A stretch of 64,000 nt of DNA from Bacillus gobiensis (GTDB lineage: Bacteria; Bacillota; Bacilli; Bacillales; Bacillaceae). The stretch is taken from contig NZ_CP012600.1 in the NCBI RefSeq assembly GCF_001278705.1, positions 620,190 to 684,189 on the forward strand. The letters are read 5' to 3'. The notes beneath the pieces were generated by a model that made no database searches, was not told the origin of the DNA, and saw only the letters and a list, made by a program, of their open reading frames with translations. This document shows, piece by piece, positions 37,776 to 48,633 of this stretch (position 1 is its first letter; every line of letters starts with the position of its first letter). Position numbers and translations under genes: made by a program.

Positions 37776-38585
37776 TTACGAAAAGAAATCTTTTAAAAAT
37801 TCGGCAATGCCATTTTCTTCATTTGTCTTAGTGATGTGATTGGCTGTCTCTTTTATCAGAGGAATAGCATTTCCCATAGCAACACCATGGCCTGCAAATT
37901 GTATCATCTCTGTGTCATTGTCTTCGTCGCCGAAAGCGATGATGCGATCTTTAGGAATTCCGTAATATTTGCTGATTTTCTCAAGACCTACTGCCTTATT
38001 GATTCCTTTTTTAATGATTTCAATGACATGAAAAGGTGCAGCCCATCTACGATGATCGACGACCTCTGCGTGTACATCCGATAAATAACTTCTGATCCTT
38101 GGGACATCCTCTTCTTTCGCATGAATTAATATGCTTGTGACATCCTCGCCAAGAGTGGATCTCAAATCGCCTACCGTTACTTTCGGATCACCCATGCTGA
38201 ACACATCGATCAACTGTTCATCATGATAATGGAAGTACACATCGTCAATGATTTCAGCTAAAATATTATGTACGTGATATTTTTCAGAAATTTCAATAAT
38301 ATCTTTCACTGCATTCAAATCAAGTGAGGTATGAAATCTCCCCCACGATTTGTCTTGCGGATGATGGACAAATGCACCGTTAAAATTAACGATTGGACTG
38401 TCAAGCTTGAGCTGTTCATAATAAATCGCAGATGAACGATAAGGTCTTCCTGTTGAAATGCAAACTTGATGTCCTTCTGATTTTAAACGCTGAACAATTT
38501 CAATTGATTCGTTCGAAATGGTTTTATCATCTTTCAATAATGTGCCATCCAAATCTAAAGCGATTAAATACGGTTTAGTGTTCAT
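37776..38585 (-). CDS. yitU: YitU, Cof-type HAD phosphatase
   Basis: 269-aa Cof-subfamily HAD hydrolase. Motif I is DLDGTLL (near residue 10), motif II CISTGRPYRS, motif IV FGDEDNDTEMIQFAG. Family members dephosphorylate sugar phosphates or flavin precursors; B. subtilis YitU has been linked to the pyrimidine-phosphate step of riboflavin synthesis. ATG 38585 is preceded by AAAGGAG; the longer frame to 38636 is not preferred. Divergent from yitV. Confidence 0.92.
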   Translation of the reverse strand: MNTKPYLIALDLDGTLLKDDKTISNESIEIVQRLKSEGHQVCISTGRPYRSSAIYYEQLKLDSPIVNFNGAFVHHPQDKSWGRFHTSLDLNAVKDIIEISEKYHVHNILAEIIDDVYFHYHDEQLIDVFSMGDPKVTVGDLRSTLGEDVTSILIHAKEEDVPRIRSYLSDVHAEVVDHRRWAAPFHVIEIIKKGINKAVGLEKISKYYGIPKDRIIAFGDEDNDTEMIQFAGHGVAMGNAIPLIKETANHITKTNEENGIAEFLKDFFS

Positions 38586-38729
38586 AAAAGCTCCTTTGTC
38601 GTGGAAATGTAAGCAATCGTCAGCTGCCCCAGTCATATTATCTCCTACTATAGTTTATCTTTTTCCCATATTTATTGTCTACATGTTAGACTTATGTAAA
38701 TGGATATGCGTAAAGGAGTTGAAATAAAC

Positions 38730-39497
38730 ATGGTCACTATCGAAAAAGAAAACATTTCAACGATTTCATTGCTTCATATTTATAGAAATGATTTGCGTCA
38801 AAACAAAGCGCCGCTTGTTATTTTCGTCCACGGATTCACAAGCTTTAAGGAAATGAATCTTTCCTTAGCATATATGCTGGCTGAAAAAGGGGTGCGTGTT
38901 GTTCTTCCTGACGCACTTTACCATGGCGAAAGAGGAGAAAATCTTTCTAAAAATGAATTAAATCTCCGCTTTCCGTCCATTGTTGTTAACGAGATTAAAG
39001 AGCTTGAAATGATTAAGGAACATTTTGAGCAGAGAGACTTAATTGACAGCGGCAAAATCGGAGTCGGAGGTACATCGATGGGCGGGATTACGACTCTGGC
39101 AGCCCTTACACAATACAAATGGATTAAAGCTGCGGTCAGCTTGATGGGCAGCCCGAGTTTACATAGTTTTTTAAAGCTGCAGGTGGAATCGATGAGAGCC
39201 AGCGGTTTTTTGCTTCCGATCCCCGATACTGAATTAAATCATGAACTCGAACAGTTAATCGCCTATGATTTATGGGAACAACCGGAAAAACTGAATTTGC
39301 GGCCGCTATTCTTCTGGCATGGAAAAAGGGATCCATACGTTCCTTTCGAGCCGACCTATCAATTTTATCAGCAAGTGGTTCCCTTCTATGCAGATACACC
39401 AAAACGGCTTGAATTTATTGCAGATGACCAGGCTGAGCATAAAGTGAGCAGTGAAGGTTTAAAGAGAGCCGTTGAATGGTTTGCCTGCCATTTGTAG
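38730..39497 (+). CDS. yitV: YitV, alpha/beta hydrolase
   Basis: 255-aa alpha/beta-hydrolase-fold protein: VIFVHGFTSFKEMN oxyanion region, nucleophile elbow GTSMGG, Asp in GKRDPYVPFE and His in QAEHKV. Substrate unknown. ATG 38730 follows AAAGGAG. Precedes yitW, as in B. subtilis. Confidence 0.9.
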   Translation: MVTIEKENISTISLLHIYRNDLRQNKAPLVIFVHGFTSFKEMNLSLAYMLAEKGVRVVLPDALYHGERGENLSKNELNLRFPSIVVNEIKELEMIKEHFEQRDLIDSGKIGVGGTSMGGITTLAALTQYKWIKAAVSLMGSPSLHSFLKLQVESMRASGFLLPIPDTELNHELEQLIAYDLWEQPEKLNLRPLFFWHGKRDPYVPFEPTYQFYQQVVPFYADTPKRLEFIADDQAEHKVSSEGLKRAVEWFACHL

Positions 39498-39562
39498 GAA
39501 GAAGCACTTTCATTTTTATTCAAGAGAAGTTTCGTTATACTAACAAAAAAGGAGTGATATAA

Positions 39563-39871
39563 ATGGATGAAGCATTAAGGGAAAATATTTTCGGAGCACT
39601 TGAACAGGTGGTCGATCCTGAGCTTGGTATAGACATTGTAAACCTAGGTCTTGTGTATGAGCTTGACATGGATGATGAAGGAAATACGACGATCACAATG
39701 ACATTGACATCTATGGGTTGTCCGCTTGCACCTATTATCGTAGATGAAGTTAAAAAAGCATTAAATGACATTCCGGAGGTCAAGGATGTACAGGTGGATA
39801 TCGTTTGGAACCCGCCTTGGACAAGAGATAAAATGTCAAGATATGCAAAAATCGCGTTAGGCATTCAATAA
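39563..39871 (+). CDS. yitW: YitW, MIP18/SufT-family Fe-S assembly protein
   Basis: 102-aa DUF59 protein: DPELGIDIVNLGLVY and TMTLTSMGCPLAP with the conserved Cys. The family supports Fe-S cluster maturation. AAAAGGAGTG precedes the ATG. Confidence 0.93.
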   Translation: MDEALRENIFGALEQVVDPELGIDIVNLGLVYELDMDDEGNTTITMTLTSMGCPLAPIIVDEVKKALNDIPEVKDVQVDIVWNPPWTRDKMSRYAKIALGIQ

Positions 39872-39880
39872 GATTTTTTT

Positions 39881-39922
39881 TACTGCCCCCATTTCGTTGC
39901 AAATGGAGGCAGTTTTATTTTT
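39881..39922 (+). terminator. Terminator of yitW
   Basis: ACTGCC.CCATTT and AAATGG.GGCAGT with loop CGTTGC, then TTTTATTTTTT. Confidence 0.85.
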
Positions 39923-39981
39923 TGGTAATTTTTTTATTTATTTTATTTATTAGAAGTTTCTTTACTTTATAATAAGCATGT

Positions 39982-40012
39982 AGCCTGTCTTTTGCGAGAG
40001 ACAGGCTTTTTT
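39982..40012 (+). terminator. Second terminator, preceded by its own TATAAT
   Basis: AGCCTGTCT and AGACAGGCT around 8 nt, then TTTTTT. A TATAAT at 39968-39973 would start transcripts just before this hairpin. Confidence 0.7.
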
Positions 40013-40109
40013 AGGGCGGATTCGAATGTTTGGTTTCGATTTATAAAAGGAAAGAGTTATTTGTATAATCGGCGAAATAAAGATTTTAAAAGAATTAGTA
40101 AATATACAA

Positions 40110-40137
40110 TTGAATTAATTTTTATTCATGTTATAAT
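40110..40137 (+). promoter_or_regulatory. arg operon promoter with ARG box
   Basis: TTGAAT (40110-40115), 16 nt, TATAAT (40132-40137). Between them, 40113-40130 matches the AhrC operator (reverse complement CATGAATAAAAATTCAAG) at 15 of 18 positions. Arginine-AhrC should block this promoter. Confidence 0.8.
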
Positions 40138-40175
40138 GTTATATAATTTAACAGGATCGAGAAGGTGAACGGAAC

Positions 40176-41213
40176 GTGAAGATTGGTATTGTTGGTGCTA
40201 CTGGCTATGGAGGAGCAGAATTACTTCGTATTTTACATACTCATCCATATGCAGAAGATTGTATATTGTATTCATCTAGTGAAGACGGCCTTCCGTATTG
40301 GGAAAGCTTTCCGCATGTCAATAAAATCATAGATAAAACATTACAGCCAATTGATGTTGAAAAAATGGCTGAAGAAGTGGATTTTGTCTTTTTGGCGACT
40401 CCGCCGGGAGTGTCAAGCGAACTAACTCCCCAATTTGCAGAAAGACAAGTGCCTGTTGTTGATCTTTCCGGTGATTTGCGAATGAAAGAACCGACAGTCT
40501 ATGAAAAATGGTACAAGAGAAAAGCAGCTCCTCAGCAAATCATTTCTGAGGCAGTATACGGATTGAGCGAATTAAATGCCAAGGCAATCAAAGATGCTTC
40601 ATGTATTGCAAATCCGGGCTGTTTTCCGACTGCGGCTATCCTTGGTCTTGCGCCGCTGGTTAAAAATAGAGCAATAAAGGAACCATCCGTCATCATTGAC
40701 GCAAAAACAGGAGTGTCGGGAGCGGGCAGGAAAGCTTCTTCTGCGACACATTTTTCCGAAACAAACGAGAATTTTAAAATATATAGTGTCCATGAACATA
40801 AGCATACACCAGAAATCGAGCAGATGTTAAGCAGTCTCAATCCATCCTTTGAGCGAGTGACATTTACGTCTCATCTCGTGCCAATGACGAGAGGAATCAT
40901 GGCGACGATCTATGCCGATCTTGCCGGAAACTATAACAGCAGCCAATTACATGAGCTGTATAAGGAATTTTATCAAGATTCCTATTTTGTAAGAATCAGA
41001 GATATCGGAAATTATCCGTCGACAAAAGAAGTTTATGGAAGCAACTATTGTGATATAGCCGTCGCAGCTGACGAGAGAACAGGAAGGGTAACCATCGTTT
41101 CTGTGATCGATAATCTCGTCAAAGGAGCTGCCGGCCAGGCAGTACAAAATTTTAATTTAATGAATGGATGGCCGGAGGAAACAGGCTTACTCTTCTCCCC
41201 AATATATCCATAA
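40176..41213 (+). CDS. argC: ArgC, N-acetyl-gamma-glutamyl-phosphate reductase
   Basis: 345-aa NADPH-dependent reductase of arginine synthesis. N-terminal [11 protein letters not shown] binds NADP; catalytic Cys149 is in [12 protein letters not shown] start at 40176 after GAAGGTGA. First gene of argCJBD-carAB-argF; argJ follows after 16 bp. Confidence 0.97.
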   Translation: MKIGIVGATGYGGAELLRILHTHPYAEDCILYSSSEDGLPYWESFPHVNKIIDKTLQPIDVEKMAEEVDFVFLATPPGVSSELTPQFAERQVPVVDLSGDLRMKEPTVYEKWYKRKAAPQQIISEAVYGLSELNAKAIKDASCIANPGCFPTAAILGLAPLVKNRAIKEPSVIIDAKTGVSGAGRKASSATHFSETNENFKIYSVHEHKHTPEIEQMLSSLNPSFERVTFTSHLVPMTRGIMATIYADLAGNYNSSQLHELYKEFYQDSYFVRIRDIGNYPSTKEVYGSNYCDIAVAADERTGRVTIVSVIDNLVKGAAGQAVQNFNLMNGWPEETGLLFSPIYP

Positions 41214-41229
41214 GACAGGAGCGAAAAAA

Positions 41230-42450
41230 ATGATTCAGTTGAGTCAGGATAGCATCATTAAGGTTCAAGGTTCGGTATCTTCACCTAAAGGCTTCATTGC
41301 CAAAGGAGTACACATTGGTCTGCGATACGCAAAAAAAGATTTAGGGTTGATTGTAAGCGAGGTTCCCGCTGTCAGTGCGGCAGTTTATACACAGAGCCAC
41401 TTTCAAGCCGCACCGGTTAAAGTAACTAAAAATAGCTTTGAAAATGATTCCTTCATAAAAGCTGTGCTGGTAAACAGCGCAATCGCAAATGCGTGTACAG
41501 GAAAGCAAGGCATGGCAGATGCTTACGAGATGAGGCGGTTATGTGCAGACCAGTTGAACGTTGATCCGGAAATGGTAGCCATTTCTTCAACTGGAGTGAT
41601 CGGAGAGCTTCTCGATATGGATAAAATCCGCAAAGGAATAAATGTTCTAAGCGAAACGGACCCGGGTGACGGCCATTTCGAAGAAGCCATTTTAACGACA
41701 GATACAAAAATTAAGCAAACCTGCTATGAAATGACGATCGACGGTAAAAAGGTTACGATTGCGGGCTGCTCTAAAGGATCCGGAATGATTCACCCGAACA
41801 TGGCGACGATGCTTGGATTTGTTACAACGGATGCAGCCGTTAACGAACAGGCGCTGCAAAAAGCATTGAGTGAAATTACAGACGTATCCTTTAACCAAAT
41901 CACTGTTGACGGGGAAACCTCGACGAATGACATGGTTTTGGCCATGGCGAACGGCTGCGCAGGAAATCAGCCGCTAGACGAAAACCATCAGGATTGGAAC
42001 ACATTCCTAACTGGTTTCCGTATGGTCTGCGAGGATCTTGCCAAGGAAATTGCCAGAGACGGAGAGGGCGCAACGAAGCTGATCGAAGTGCGTGTAAGCG
42101 GGGCGGAAAACAAAAAAGAAGCAAATGTTATTTCCAAAAAAATCGTAGGCTCCGACCTAGTAAAAACAGCTGTGTATGGAACAGACGCTAACTGGGGCAG
42201 AATTGTCGGAGCGATCGGCCACAGTGATGCAGCTGTATCACCTGATTCCGTTGAAATCTACATCGGCGGGCAATGCTTATTTAAAAACGGCGAGCCTCAA
42301 AGCTTTTCGGAGGAATTGGCGAAAGACTATTTATTAGGCGATGAAATTACCATATCTGTGGAACTGAACATAGGCGATGGAGCAGGAACTGCTTGGGGCT
42401 GCGATCTAACCTATGATTATGTGAAAATAAATGCAAGCTACCGAACTTAA
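41230..42450 (+). CDS. argJ: ArgJ, glutamate N-acetyltransferase
   Basis: 406-aa ornithine acetyltransferase. The autocleavage site is ATML in HPNMATMLG (Thr193 becomes the N-terminal nucleophile of the beta chain). It recycles acetyl from acetylornithine to glutamate. ATG 41230 has GACAGGAG upstream; the frame open to 41164 overlaps argC and is rejected. Confidence 0.97.
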   Translation: MIQLSQDSIIKVQGSVSSPKGFIAKGVHIGLRYAKKDLGLIVSEVPAVSAAVYTQSHFQAAPVKVTKNSFENDSFIKAVLVNSAIANACTGKQGMADAYEMRRLCADQLNVDPEMVAISSTGVIGELLDMDKIRKGINVLSETDPGDGHFEEAILTTDTKIKQTCYEMTIDGKKVTIAGCSKGSGMIHPNMATMLGFVTTDAAVNEQALQKALSEITDVSFNQITVDGETSTNDMVLAMANGCAGNQPLDENHQDWNTFLTGFRMVCEDLAKEIARDGEGATKLIEVRVSGAENKKEANVISKKIVGSDLVKTAVYGTDANWGRIVGAIGHSDAAVSPDSVEIYIGGQCLFKNGEPQSFSEELAKDYLLGDEITISVELNIGDGAGTAWGCDLTYDYVKINASYRT

Positions 42451-42466
42451 TTAAGAGGGGAAAACA

Positions 42467-43243
42467 ATGAATAAAACAATAGTTTTTAAATGTGGAGGCA
42501 GTGTCATTAAAGAGATTTCTGACGACTTTTTTGCCAACCTGAAACAGTTAAAGAATGACGGATGGAAATTTGCAATTGTTCATGGCGGCGGACCAGAAAT
42601 TACTTCCATGCTTAACAAACTTAAGATCAACACGGAATTTGTAAAAGGACAGCGAAAAACAACAAAGCAAGTACTCGAAGTGGCTGAAATGATTCTTTCA
42701 GGCAAGATGAATAAATTTTTCGTATCACGCCTTACAAGCCATGGGTTAAAGGCGGTCGGTCTATCAGGGACAGATGGAGGACTGCTTAAGGCTGAATACC
42801 TCGATAAGAAAGTGTACGGAGAGGTAGGTTCGATTAAAGCAGTTGATACAAACGTGCTTCATGGGCTGATGGACGTTGGTTTTATTCCTGTCATCGCCCC
42901 TCTTGCATTAACAGAAAGCTGCCAAACCCTAAATGTGAATGCTGATCTTGCCGCTTCAGCAGTAGCTTCTGAATTGAATGCCAACAAGCTGATGTATGTG
43001 ACTGATGTTTCCGGAATAATAAATAATGGCAAGCTGGAGAGTGAGCTTACCCCTGCAGACATCAAGGAGCTGATTTCTTCCGAAGTGATTACGGGAGGAA
43101 TGATTCCTAAGGTCGAATCAGCGATGAGCGCATTAAGTGAACGTGTAAAAGAAGTGATGATTGTAAATGGAAAAGGATCATTTTTAGCGAATGATACTTT
43201 TACCGGTACGAAAATAATTAAAGAAAAGGAGCATGTATTATGA
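42467..43243 (+). CDS. argB: ArgB, acetylglutamate kinase
   Basis: 258-aa amino-acid kinase: FKCGGSVI at the N-terminus, HGGGPEI, and VTDVSGI. It phosphorylates N-acetylglutamate. Lacks the N-terminal helix of arginine-inhibited hexameric forms, so feedback by arginine is not expected here. Overlaps argD by 4 bp. Confidence 0.96.
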   Translation: MNKTIVFKCGGSVIKEISDDFFANLKQLKNDGWKFAIVHGGGPEITSMLNKLKINTEFVKGQRKTTKQVLEVAEMILSGKMNKFFVSRLTSHGLKAVGLSGTDGGLLKAEYLDKKVYGEVGSIKAVDTNVLHGLMDVGFIPVIAPLALTESCQTLNVNADLAASAVASELNANKLMYVTDVSGIINNGKLESELTPADIKELISSEVITGGMIPKVESAMSALSERVKEVMIVNGKGSFLANDTFTGTKIIKEKEHVL

Positions 43244-44400
43244 GCCATTTGTTTCAAACCTACAGCCGTTGGGATATAACTGTGAAGGAAGCAAAAGGAT
43301 CCTATCTCGTCGATGAAAACGGCAAGGAATATCTCGACTTCGTTCAAGGAATTGCCGTGTCAAACCTTGGTCATTGCAATCAAGCAGTCACAGAGGCTGT
43401 CAAAGCGCAGCTGGATAAAGTTTGGCACGTTTCAAATATGTTTCATTACCCTTTGCAGGAACAGGTGGCAAAAAAACTTACGGAACACAGCGATGGAGAT
43501 TTGGTTTTTTTCTGTAATAGCGGCGCTGAAGCTAATGAAGCAGCGATTAAGCTGGCAAGAAAGAAAACACAGAAGAAAAACATTATCACATTTACTCAAT
43601 CGTTCCATGGCCGTACCTATGCAACGATGGCCGCTACCGCCCAAGAGAAAATAAAAATTGGGTTTGGTCCAATGCTAGAGGGTTTTCATTATCTCCCTTA
43701 TAATGATGCAGAGTCGTTGCAATCATTTGAAGGCGATGATATTGCTGCTGTGATGCTTGAAGTGATTCAAGGAGAAGGCGGTGTAAATCCTGCGGAAGAA
43801 TCTTTCCTTGAAGCGGTAAAAACGTTTTGTGAAGAAAAAGACGCATTGCTTATCATCGACGAGATCCAAACCGGAATAGGCAGAACCGGCAAGCCATTTG
43901 CTTATCAACATTACAATCTGTCACCTGACATTATGACATTGGCAAAAGGGTTAGGGAACGGCTTTCCGATTGGAGCAATCGTAGGGAAGAAGGAGCTTGG
44001 AGATGCGTTTTCTCCCGGATCTCATGGAACGACCTTCGGAGGGAATATGTTGGCAATGGCTGCAGCAGATGCTGTGACGACTAAAATTTTTAATGAAGAA
44101 TTTCTCAAGGACGTCCAGCAAAAAAGTGAATACCTGATAGAAAAATTAAAAACTGAACTCGATGTCCCAACTGTTAAGTCCATTAGAGGAAAAGGATTTA
44201 TTATTGGAATTGAGTGTACTGAGGAAATTCAGCCAGTTCTACTGAAGCTGCAGGAACAAGGATTTCTGGTGATACCGGCAGGACCGAATGTGATTCGTCT
44301 GTTGCCGCCGCTGACAGTAACGAAAGCGGAAGTCGATACCGCTGTAACGAAAATTAAAGAAGCTATATATGCAGTATCAACTGTCAATTCAAAAGGGTAG
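43240..44400 (+). CDS. argD: ArgD, acetylornithine aminotransferase
   Basis: 386-aa class III PLP aminotransferase. PLP-lysine lies in LAKGLGNGFPIGA; IIDEIQTGIGRTG and SGAEANEAAIKLAR are typical. Start overlaps argB by 4 bp (ATGA). Confidence 0.96.
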   Translation: MSHLFQTYSRWDITVKEAKGSYLVDENGKEYLDFVQGIAVSNLGHCNQAVTEAVKAQLDKVWHVSNMFHYPLQEQVAKKLTEHSDGDLVFFCNSGAEANEAAIKLARKKTQKKNIITFTQSFHGRTYATMAATAQEKIKIGFGPMLEGFHYLPYNDAESLQSFEGDDIAAVMLEVIQGEGGVNPAEESFLEAVKTFCEEKDALLIIDEIQTGIGRTGKPFAYQHYNLSPDIMTLAKGLGNGFPIGAIVGKKELGDAFSPGSHGTTFGGNMLAMAAADAVTTKIFNEEFLKDVQQKSEYLIEKLKTELDVPTVKSIRGKGFIIGIECTEEIQPVLLKLQEQGFLVIPAGPNVIRLLPPLTVTKAEVDTAVTKIKEAIYAVSTVNSKG

Positions 44401-44458
44401 CGGGGGCTGATCGCCCTCCGATAAAAAATTTGAGCCTTATTGCATAAACATTCAATAT

Positions 44459-44476
44459 AATTTATTATTATTCATC
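44459..44476 (+). promoter_or_regulatory. Possible second ARG box before carA
   Basis: AATTTATTATTATTCATC matches the AhrC box at about 12 of 18 positions in the 92-bp gap after argD. Weaker than the argC site; a secondary binding site is possible. Confidence 0.3.
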
Positions 44477-44492
44477 GAGGAGGGATTCGGAA

Positions 44493-45563
44493 ATGGAAGG
44501 CTACTTAGTGTTAGAGGATGGAACCTCCTATAACGGAGAAATAGAGACAGAAGTTGAATGTTCGGGTGAGATCGTATTTTTCACGGGAATGACAGGGTAT
44601 CAAGAAGTTCTGACAGATCCTTCTTATAAAGGGCAAATTGTTGTTTTTACCTATCCTTTAATCGGAAATTATGGGATTAATAAAAGTGATTTTGAGAGCA
44701 TGAAGCCTCAGGTTAAGGCAGTGGTTGTATATGAAGCGACAGACCACTTTTCCCATTGCGAAGCAGAAATGAGCCTGCGTGAATATTTGAAAAAATGGAA
44801 CATCCCGCTGATTACTCACGTAGACAGCAGGGCTGTTGTAAAAAAGATTCGTTCAAAGGGTACAATGAGCGCAATGATTTCTGCATCAAAAGATGCACCA
44901 AGTTTTGAGAAGGAAGAAAAGGATCAAAATGTCATTGAACAAGTGGCTGGAAATAAGGAAATTTCAACGTACGACAATGGTTCAGTTCATATCGCCGTAA
45001 TCGATTTTGGTAGTAAAAAATCGATTATTACTAGATTAATAGAACGCGGATGCAAGGTAACAGTCATACCATACCATCAGCTGGAATCGGTAGAACAAAT
45101 TTCACCTGATGGCATCGTTCTTTCTAACGGCCCTGGTGACCCGAAAGTAATGGAACCTTATTTAAAAACACTGAAAAAGCTATTGATTGCTTATCCTTCT
45201 TTAGGAATATGCCTTGGCCATCAGTTGATAGCTTTGGCGTTCGGAGGAAATACGTATAAGCTTCCATTCGGCCACAGGGGAGCAAATCATCCTGTCATTG
45301 ACAAAGACACGAAAAAGGTCTTCATGACAAGCCAAAACCATAGCTACGTCGTCGATAAAGATTCACTTCAGACAACCGATTTTGATGTTCGTTTTTACAA
45401 TGTAAATGACGGATCAGTCGAAGGTCTTTACCATACGAAATATTCAATCATGTCCGTCCAATTTCATCCGGAAGCAAATCCGGGGCCAGTTGAAAGCGAA
45501 TGGATCTTTGATGATTATTTGCAAAAACTTAAAGCAGGAAGAAAGGAAATTGCTCATGTCTAA
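44493..45563 (+). CDS. carA: CarA, arginine-specific carbamoyl-phosphate synthase small subunit
   Basis: 356-aa glutaminase subunit. Class I amidotransferase triad: Cys in GICLGHQL, and His/Glu in VQFHPEANPGP. Its place inside the arg operon, distinct from the pyrimidine pyrAA set, marks it as the arginine-specific form. GAGGAGGGA precedes the ATG. Overlaps carB by 8 bp. Confidence 0.95.
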   Translation: MEGYLVLEDGTSYNGEIETEVECSGEIVFFTGMTGYQEVLTDPSYKGQIVVFTYPLIGNYGINKSDFESMKPQVKAVVVYEATDHFSHCEAEMSLREYLKKWNIPLITHVDSRAVVKKIRSKGTMSAMISASKDAPSFEKEEKDQNVIEQVAGNKEISTYDNGSVHIAVIDFGSKKSIITRLIERGCKVTVIPYHQLESVEQISPDGIVLSNGPGDPKVMEPYLKTLKKLLIAYPSLGICLGHQLIALAFGGNTYKLPFGHRGANHPVIDKDTKKVFMTSQNHSYVVDKDSLQTTDFDVRFYNVNDGSVEGLYHTKYSIMSVQFHPEANPGPVESEWIFDDYLQKLKAGRKEIAHV

Positions 45564-48500
45564 AGATAGCTCTTTACAAAGCATACTCGTAATAGGCTCT
45601 GGTCCCATCATCATCGGGCAGGCAGCAGAATTTGATTATTCGGGAACTCAAGGCTGTATTGCTTTAAAAGAGGAAGGCTATAGAGTCATACTCGTAAATA
45701 ACAATCCTGCGACCATCATGACAGACCAAACCTTTGCGGACGAAATTTATTTTGAACCGCTTACGCCAGAAAGCATTACATCCATTATCGAGAAGGAACG
45801 TCCGGATGGTCTGCTTGCCAATTTAGGCGGCCAGACTGCATTGAACCTTGCTGTTCAGCTTGAAAAAAAGGGAGTGCTTAAGAGTTACAATGTAAAGCTT
45901 TTGGGAACTTCTGTAGAAACGATCGAAAATGGAGAAGATCGGGAGAAATTCCGGGCGCTTATGAAGAAGCTTAATGAGCCCGTTCCGGAAAGCGAAATTG
46001 TTGACAATAAAGAAGACGCACTTGATTTTGCCAGCAAAATAGGATTCCCAGTCATCATCAGACCCGCTTATACACTTGGCGGAAAAGGCGGTGGAATCGC
46101 AAAATCGAAGGAAGAATTTCTTAAGCTGATCGAAAATGCTCTTTTGGCAAGTCCGATCAATCAATGCTTAGTAGAAAAAAGTATAGCGGGATACAAGGAA
46201 ATTGAATATGAAGTGATGCGCGATAAAAACGACACGTGCATTACCGTTTGCAATATGGAAAATATTGATCCCGTAGGCGTTCATACCGGTGACTCAATCG
46301 TAGTAGCACCGTCACAAACCTTAACTGACCAGGATTACCAACGGCTGCGTTCTGCAAGCTTAAAGATTATTTCAGCTTTGGATGTCATTGGAGGCTGCAA
46401 CATACAATTCGCCCTTGATCCGCACAGCAAGAATTATTTTGTTATCGAGGTTAATCCGCGTGTCAGCCGTTCTTCCGCTTTGGCATCAAAGGCAACCGGT
46501 TATCCGATTGCCCGCATGGCCGCGAAGCTTGCTGCCGGTTACACGCTTGATGAGCTGAAAAATCCATTAACGGAATTAACCTATGCAAGCTTTGAGCCAG
46601 CCCTTGACTATGTGGTCGTAAAATTTCCAAGATGGCCGTTTGACAAATTCAAACAGGCAGACAGAATTCTTGGCACAAAAATGAAGGCGACTGGAGAGGT
46701 TATGGCGATTGAACGCAATCTGGAAGCAGCATTGCAAAAAGCAGTAGCTTCCCTTGAGCTTGACACAATTGGAACGCATCTCAGGGAGCTTGGCGATGTA
46801 TCGACGAACAAGCTATGGGAAATGGCAGTGAATCCGGATGACCGGAGATTCTTTGTTGTGATGGAATTGTTAAGCCGAAACGAATCGGCGGAAGAAATCC
46901 ACTTGAAAACAAAAATCGACCGCTATTTTCTTTCTGTTTTCAAAACAATTATTGAAATGGAAAACAAAATGATGAAAGATCCGGAATTTCTAAATGGCAA
47001 TGGTTTGAAAATCGTTAAGGAAAAGGGCTTTACTGATCGGTCAATTGCATCCTTGACCGGAAAAGAAGAATCTGCCATACGTGCCTTGAGAAAAGAAAAA
47101 GGAATCACAGCATCGTATAAAATTGTTGATACGTGTGCGGCCGAATTTGATGCAAAAACGAATTATTTTTATTCCACATACTTTGGAGAAAATGATGCGG
47201 ATGTAACAAAGAAAGAAAAGAAAAGGGCATTGATCATCGGCTCAGGACCGATTCGTATAGGTCAGGGAGTCGAATTCGACTATAGTGCCGTGCAGGCTGT
47301 GTTGACTTTGCAAAAGATGGGCTTTGAGGCAATCATGCTGAATAATAATCCTGAAACAGTCAGCACAGACTATGAAATTGCTGATCGACTTTATTTCGAA
47401 CCGATTACTCTTGAGCATATCTTGAATGTCATCGAAGCGGAGGAAATCGATTTTGCCATTGTCCAGTTCGGCGGACAGACCGCGATCAACGTCGCAGAAG
47501 AATTGGAACAGGCTGGAGTCCCTCTTCTTGGAACCTCATTTGAGACTATCGATTTGCTTGAAGACAGGGACCGGTTTTATCAACTGCTAAATGAGCTTGA
47601 TATTAAGCATGCCAAAGGTGATACTGCTTATGACAAGCAGGATGCCGTCAATAAAGCAAAAGATATCGGCTATCCAGTATTGATCAGACCATCCTACGTT
47701 ATCGGCGGTATGGGTATGATTATTGTTGATTCAGAAAAAATGCTGCTTGAATTGCTGAACGATGCGAATCACTTGCCTTATCCGATATTAATTGACGAAT
47801 ATATTTACGGCAAAGAATACGAGATCGATTTAGTGGCGGATGGGAAAGAAATCTTTGTGCCAACGTATGTTCAGCACATTGAAAAAGCGGGTGTTCACTC
47901 AGGGGACAGCTTCGCGGTACTGCCAGCACAATCTCTCACTGAGAAACAGCAGCAGGAGATGTACCTGGCGGCAGATCAACTCGTTAAAAAGCTTTCCTAT
48001 CAAGGTGTTATGAATATACAGTTTGTTATTCAGAAGGATGAAGTACTTGTTCTGGAGGTTAATCCGCGTGCGAGCCGGACAGTACCGGTTGTCAGCAAGG
48101 TAATGGGTGTGCCGCTTATTCCGTTAGCGACTAAAGCTTTAGTGGGAGAGCATCTTGAAGATATGAACCCTGAAATCCAAAACCATTCTGCAGTCGCTGT
48201 GAAATTTCCAGTCTTCTCCTCACACGCCATTCAGGATATCGACCTGAAGCTCGGTCCGGAAATGAAAGCGACCGGTGAAGGAATGTGTGTAGCGGAAAAC
48301 ATGGAAAGTGCGCTTAAGAAGATTTTCGCAAACGAGTGGACGAATAAGGGTTCGATCTATTTGGAAGGTTCTTCAGAGCTAAAAAAGCTTGCTGAGGAAA
48401 ATGGTTTTACAGTGGATGAAGACTTTGACTCCTGGCTGAAAAAAGATGATAAAATCCTTCATATTCATCTGAACACTTCGGAAGAAGCGAAAAAGCAAAG

Positions 48501-48633
48501 GATTGCTGCCCTTACCAACGGTGTTACTGTCTTAACAGAGGAAGAAACGGTTTACGCCTTTTTTGCCGGCGCCTCAGGCGAAACGAAAGTGACATCACTA
48601 AGTGAGATTTATAAAAAGGAAGTGGAAGTATGA
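45556..48633 (+). CDS. carB: CarB, arginine-specific carbamoyl-phosphate synthase large subunit
   Basis: 1,025-aa protein with two homologous ATP-grasp halves ([18 protein letters not shown] near residue 14, [15 protein letters not shown] near residue 564) and a C-terminal allosteric-type region. It makes carbamoyl phosphate from bicarbonate, ammonia and two ATP. The start at 45556 (MSKDSS) was chosen on conservation and the AGGAAAT-type site; a longer frame overlaps carA and is rejected. Confidence 0.96.
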   Translation: MSKDSSLQSILVIGSGPIIIGQAAEFDYSGTQGCIALKEEGYRVILVNNNPATIMTDQTFADEIYFEPLTPESITSIIEKERPDGLLANLGGQTALNLAVQLEKKGVLKSYNVKLLGTSVETIENGEDREKFRALMKKLNEPVPESEIVDNKEDALDFASKIGFPVIIRPAYTLGGKGGGIAKSKEEFLKLIENALLASPINQCLVEKSIAGYKEIEYEVMRDKNDTCITVCNMENIDPVGVHTGDSIVVAPSQTLTDQDYQRLRSASLKIISALDVIGGCNIQFALDPHSKNYFVIEVNPRVSRSSALASKATGYPIARMAAKLAAGYTLDELKNPLTELTYASFEPALDYVVVKFPRWPFDKFKQADRILGTKMKATGEVMAIERNLEAALQKAVASLELDTIGTHLRELGDVSTNKLWEMAVNPDDRRFFVVMELLSRNESAEEIHLKTKIDRYFLSVFKTIIEMENKMMKDPEFLNGNGLKIVKEKGFTDRSIASLTGKEESAIRALRKEKGITASYKIVDTCAAEFDAKTNYFYSTYFGENDADVTKKEKKRALIIGSGPIRIGQGVEFDYSAVQAVLTLQKMGFEAIMLNNNPETVSTDYEIADRLYFEPITLEHILNVIEAEEIDFAIVQFGGQTAINVAEELEQAGVPLLGTSFETIDLLEDRDRFYQLLNELDIKHAKGDTAYDKQDAVNKAKDIGYPVLIRPSYVIGGMGMIIVDSEKMLLELLNDANHLPYPILIDEYIYGKEYEIDLVADGKEIFVPTYVQHIEKAGVHSGDSFAVLPAQSLTEKQQQEMYLAADQLVKKLSYQGVMNIQFVIQKDEVLVLEVNPRASRTVPVVSKVMGVPLIPLATKALVGEHLEDMNPEIQNHSAVAVKFPVFSSHAIQDIDLKLGPEMKATGEGMCVAENMESALKKIFANEWTNKGSIYLEGSSELKKLAEENGFTVDEDFDSWLKKDDKILHIHLNTSEEAKKQRIAALTNGVTVLTEEETVYAFFAGASGETKVTSLSEIYKKEVEV

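Larger units (their letters stand above)
39872..40175. other. Intergenic region between yitW and argC
   Basis: 304 bp holding two tandem terminators (39881-39922 and 39982-40012), a TATAAT between them at 39968-39973, and the argC promoter with ARG box. Nothing else was supported. Confidence 0.6.

Noticed and set aside
42859..43347. 162-aa minus-strand open frame
   Set aside because: Antisense to argB/argD, with no ribosome site.
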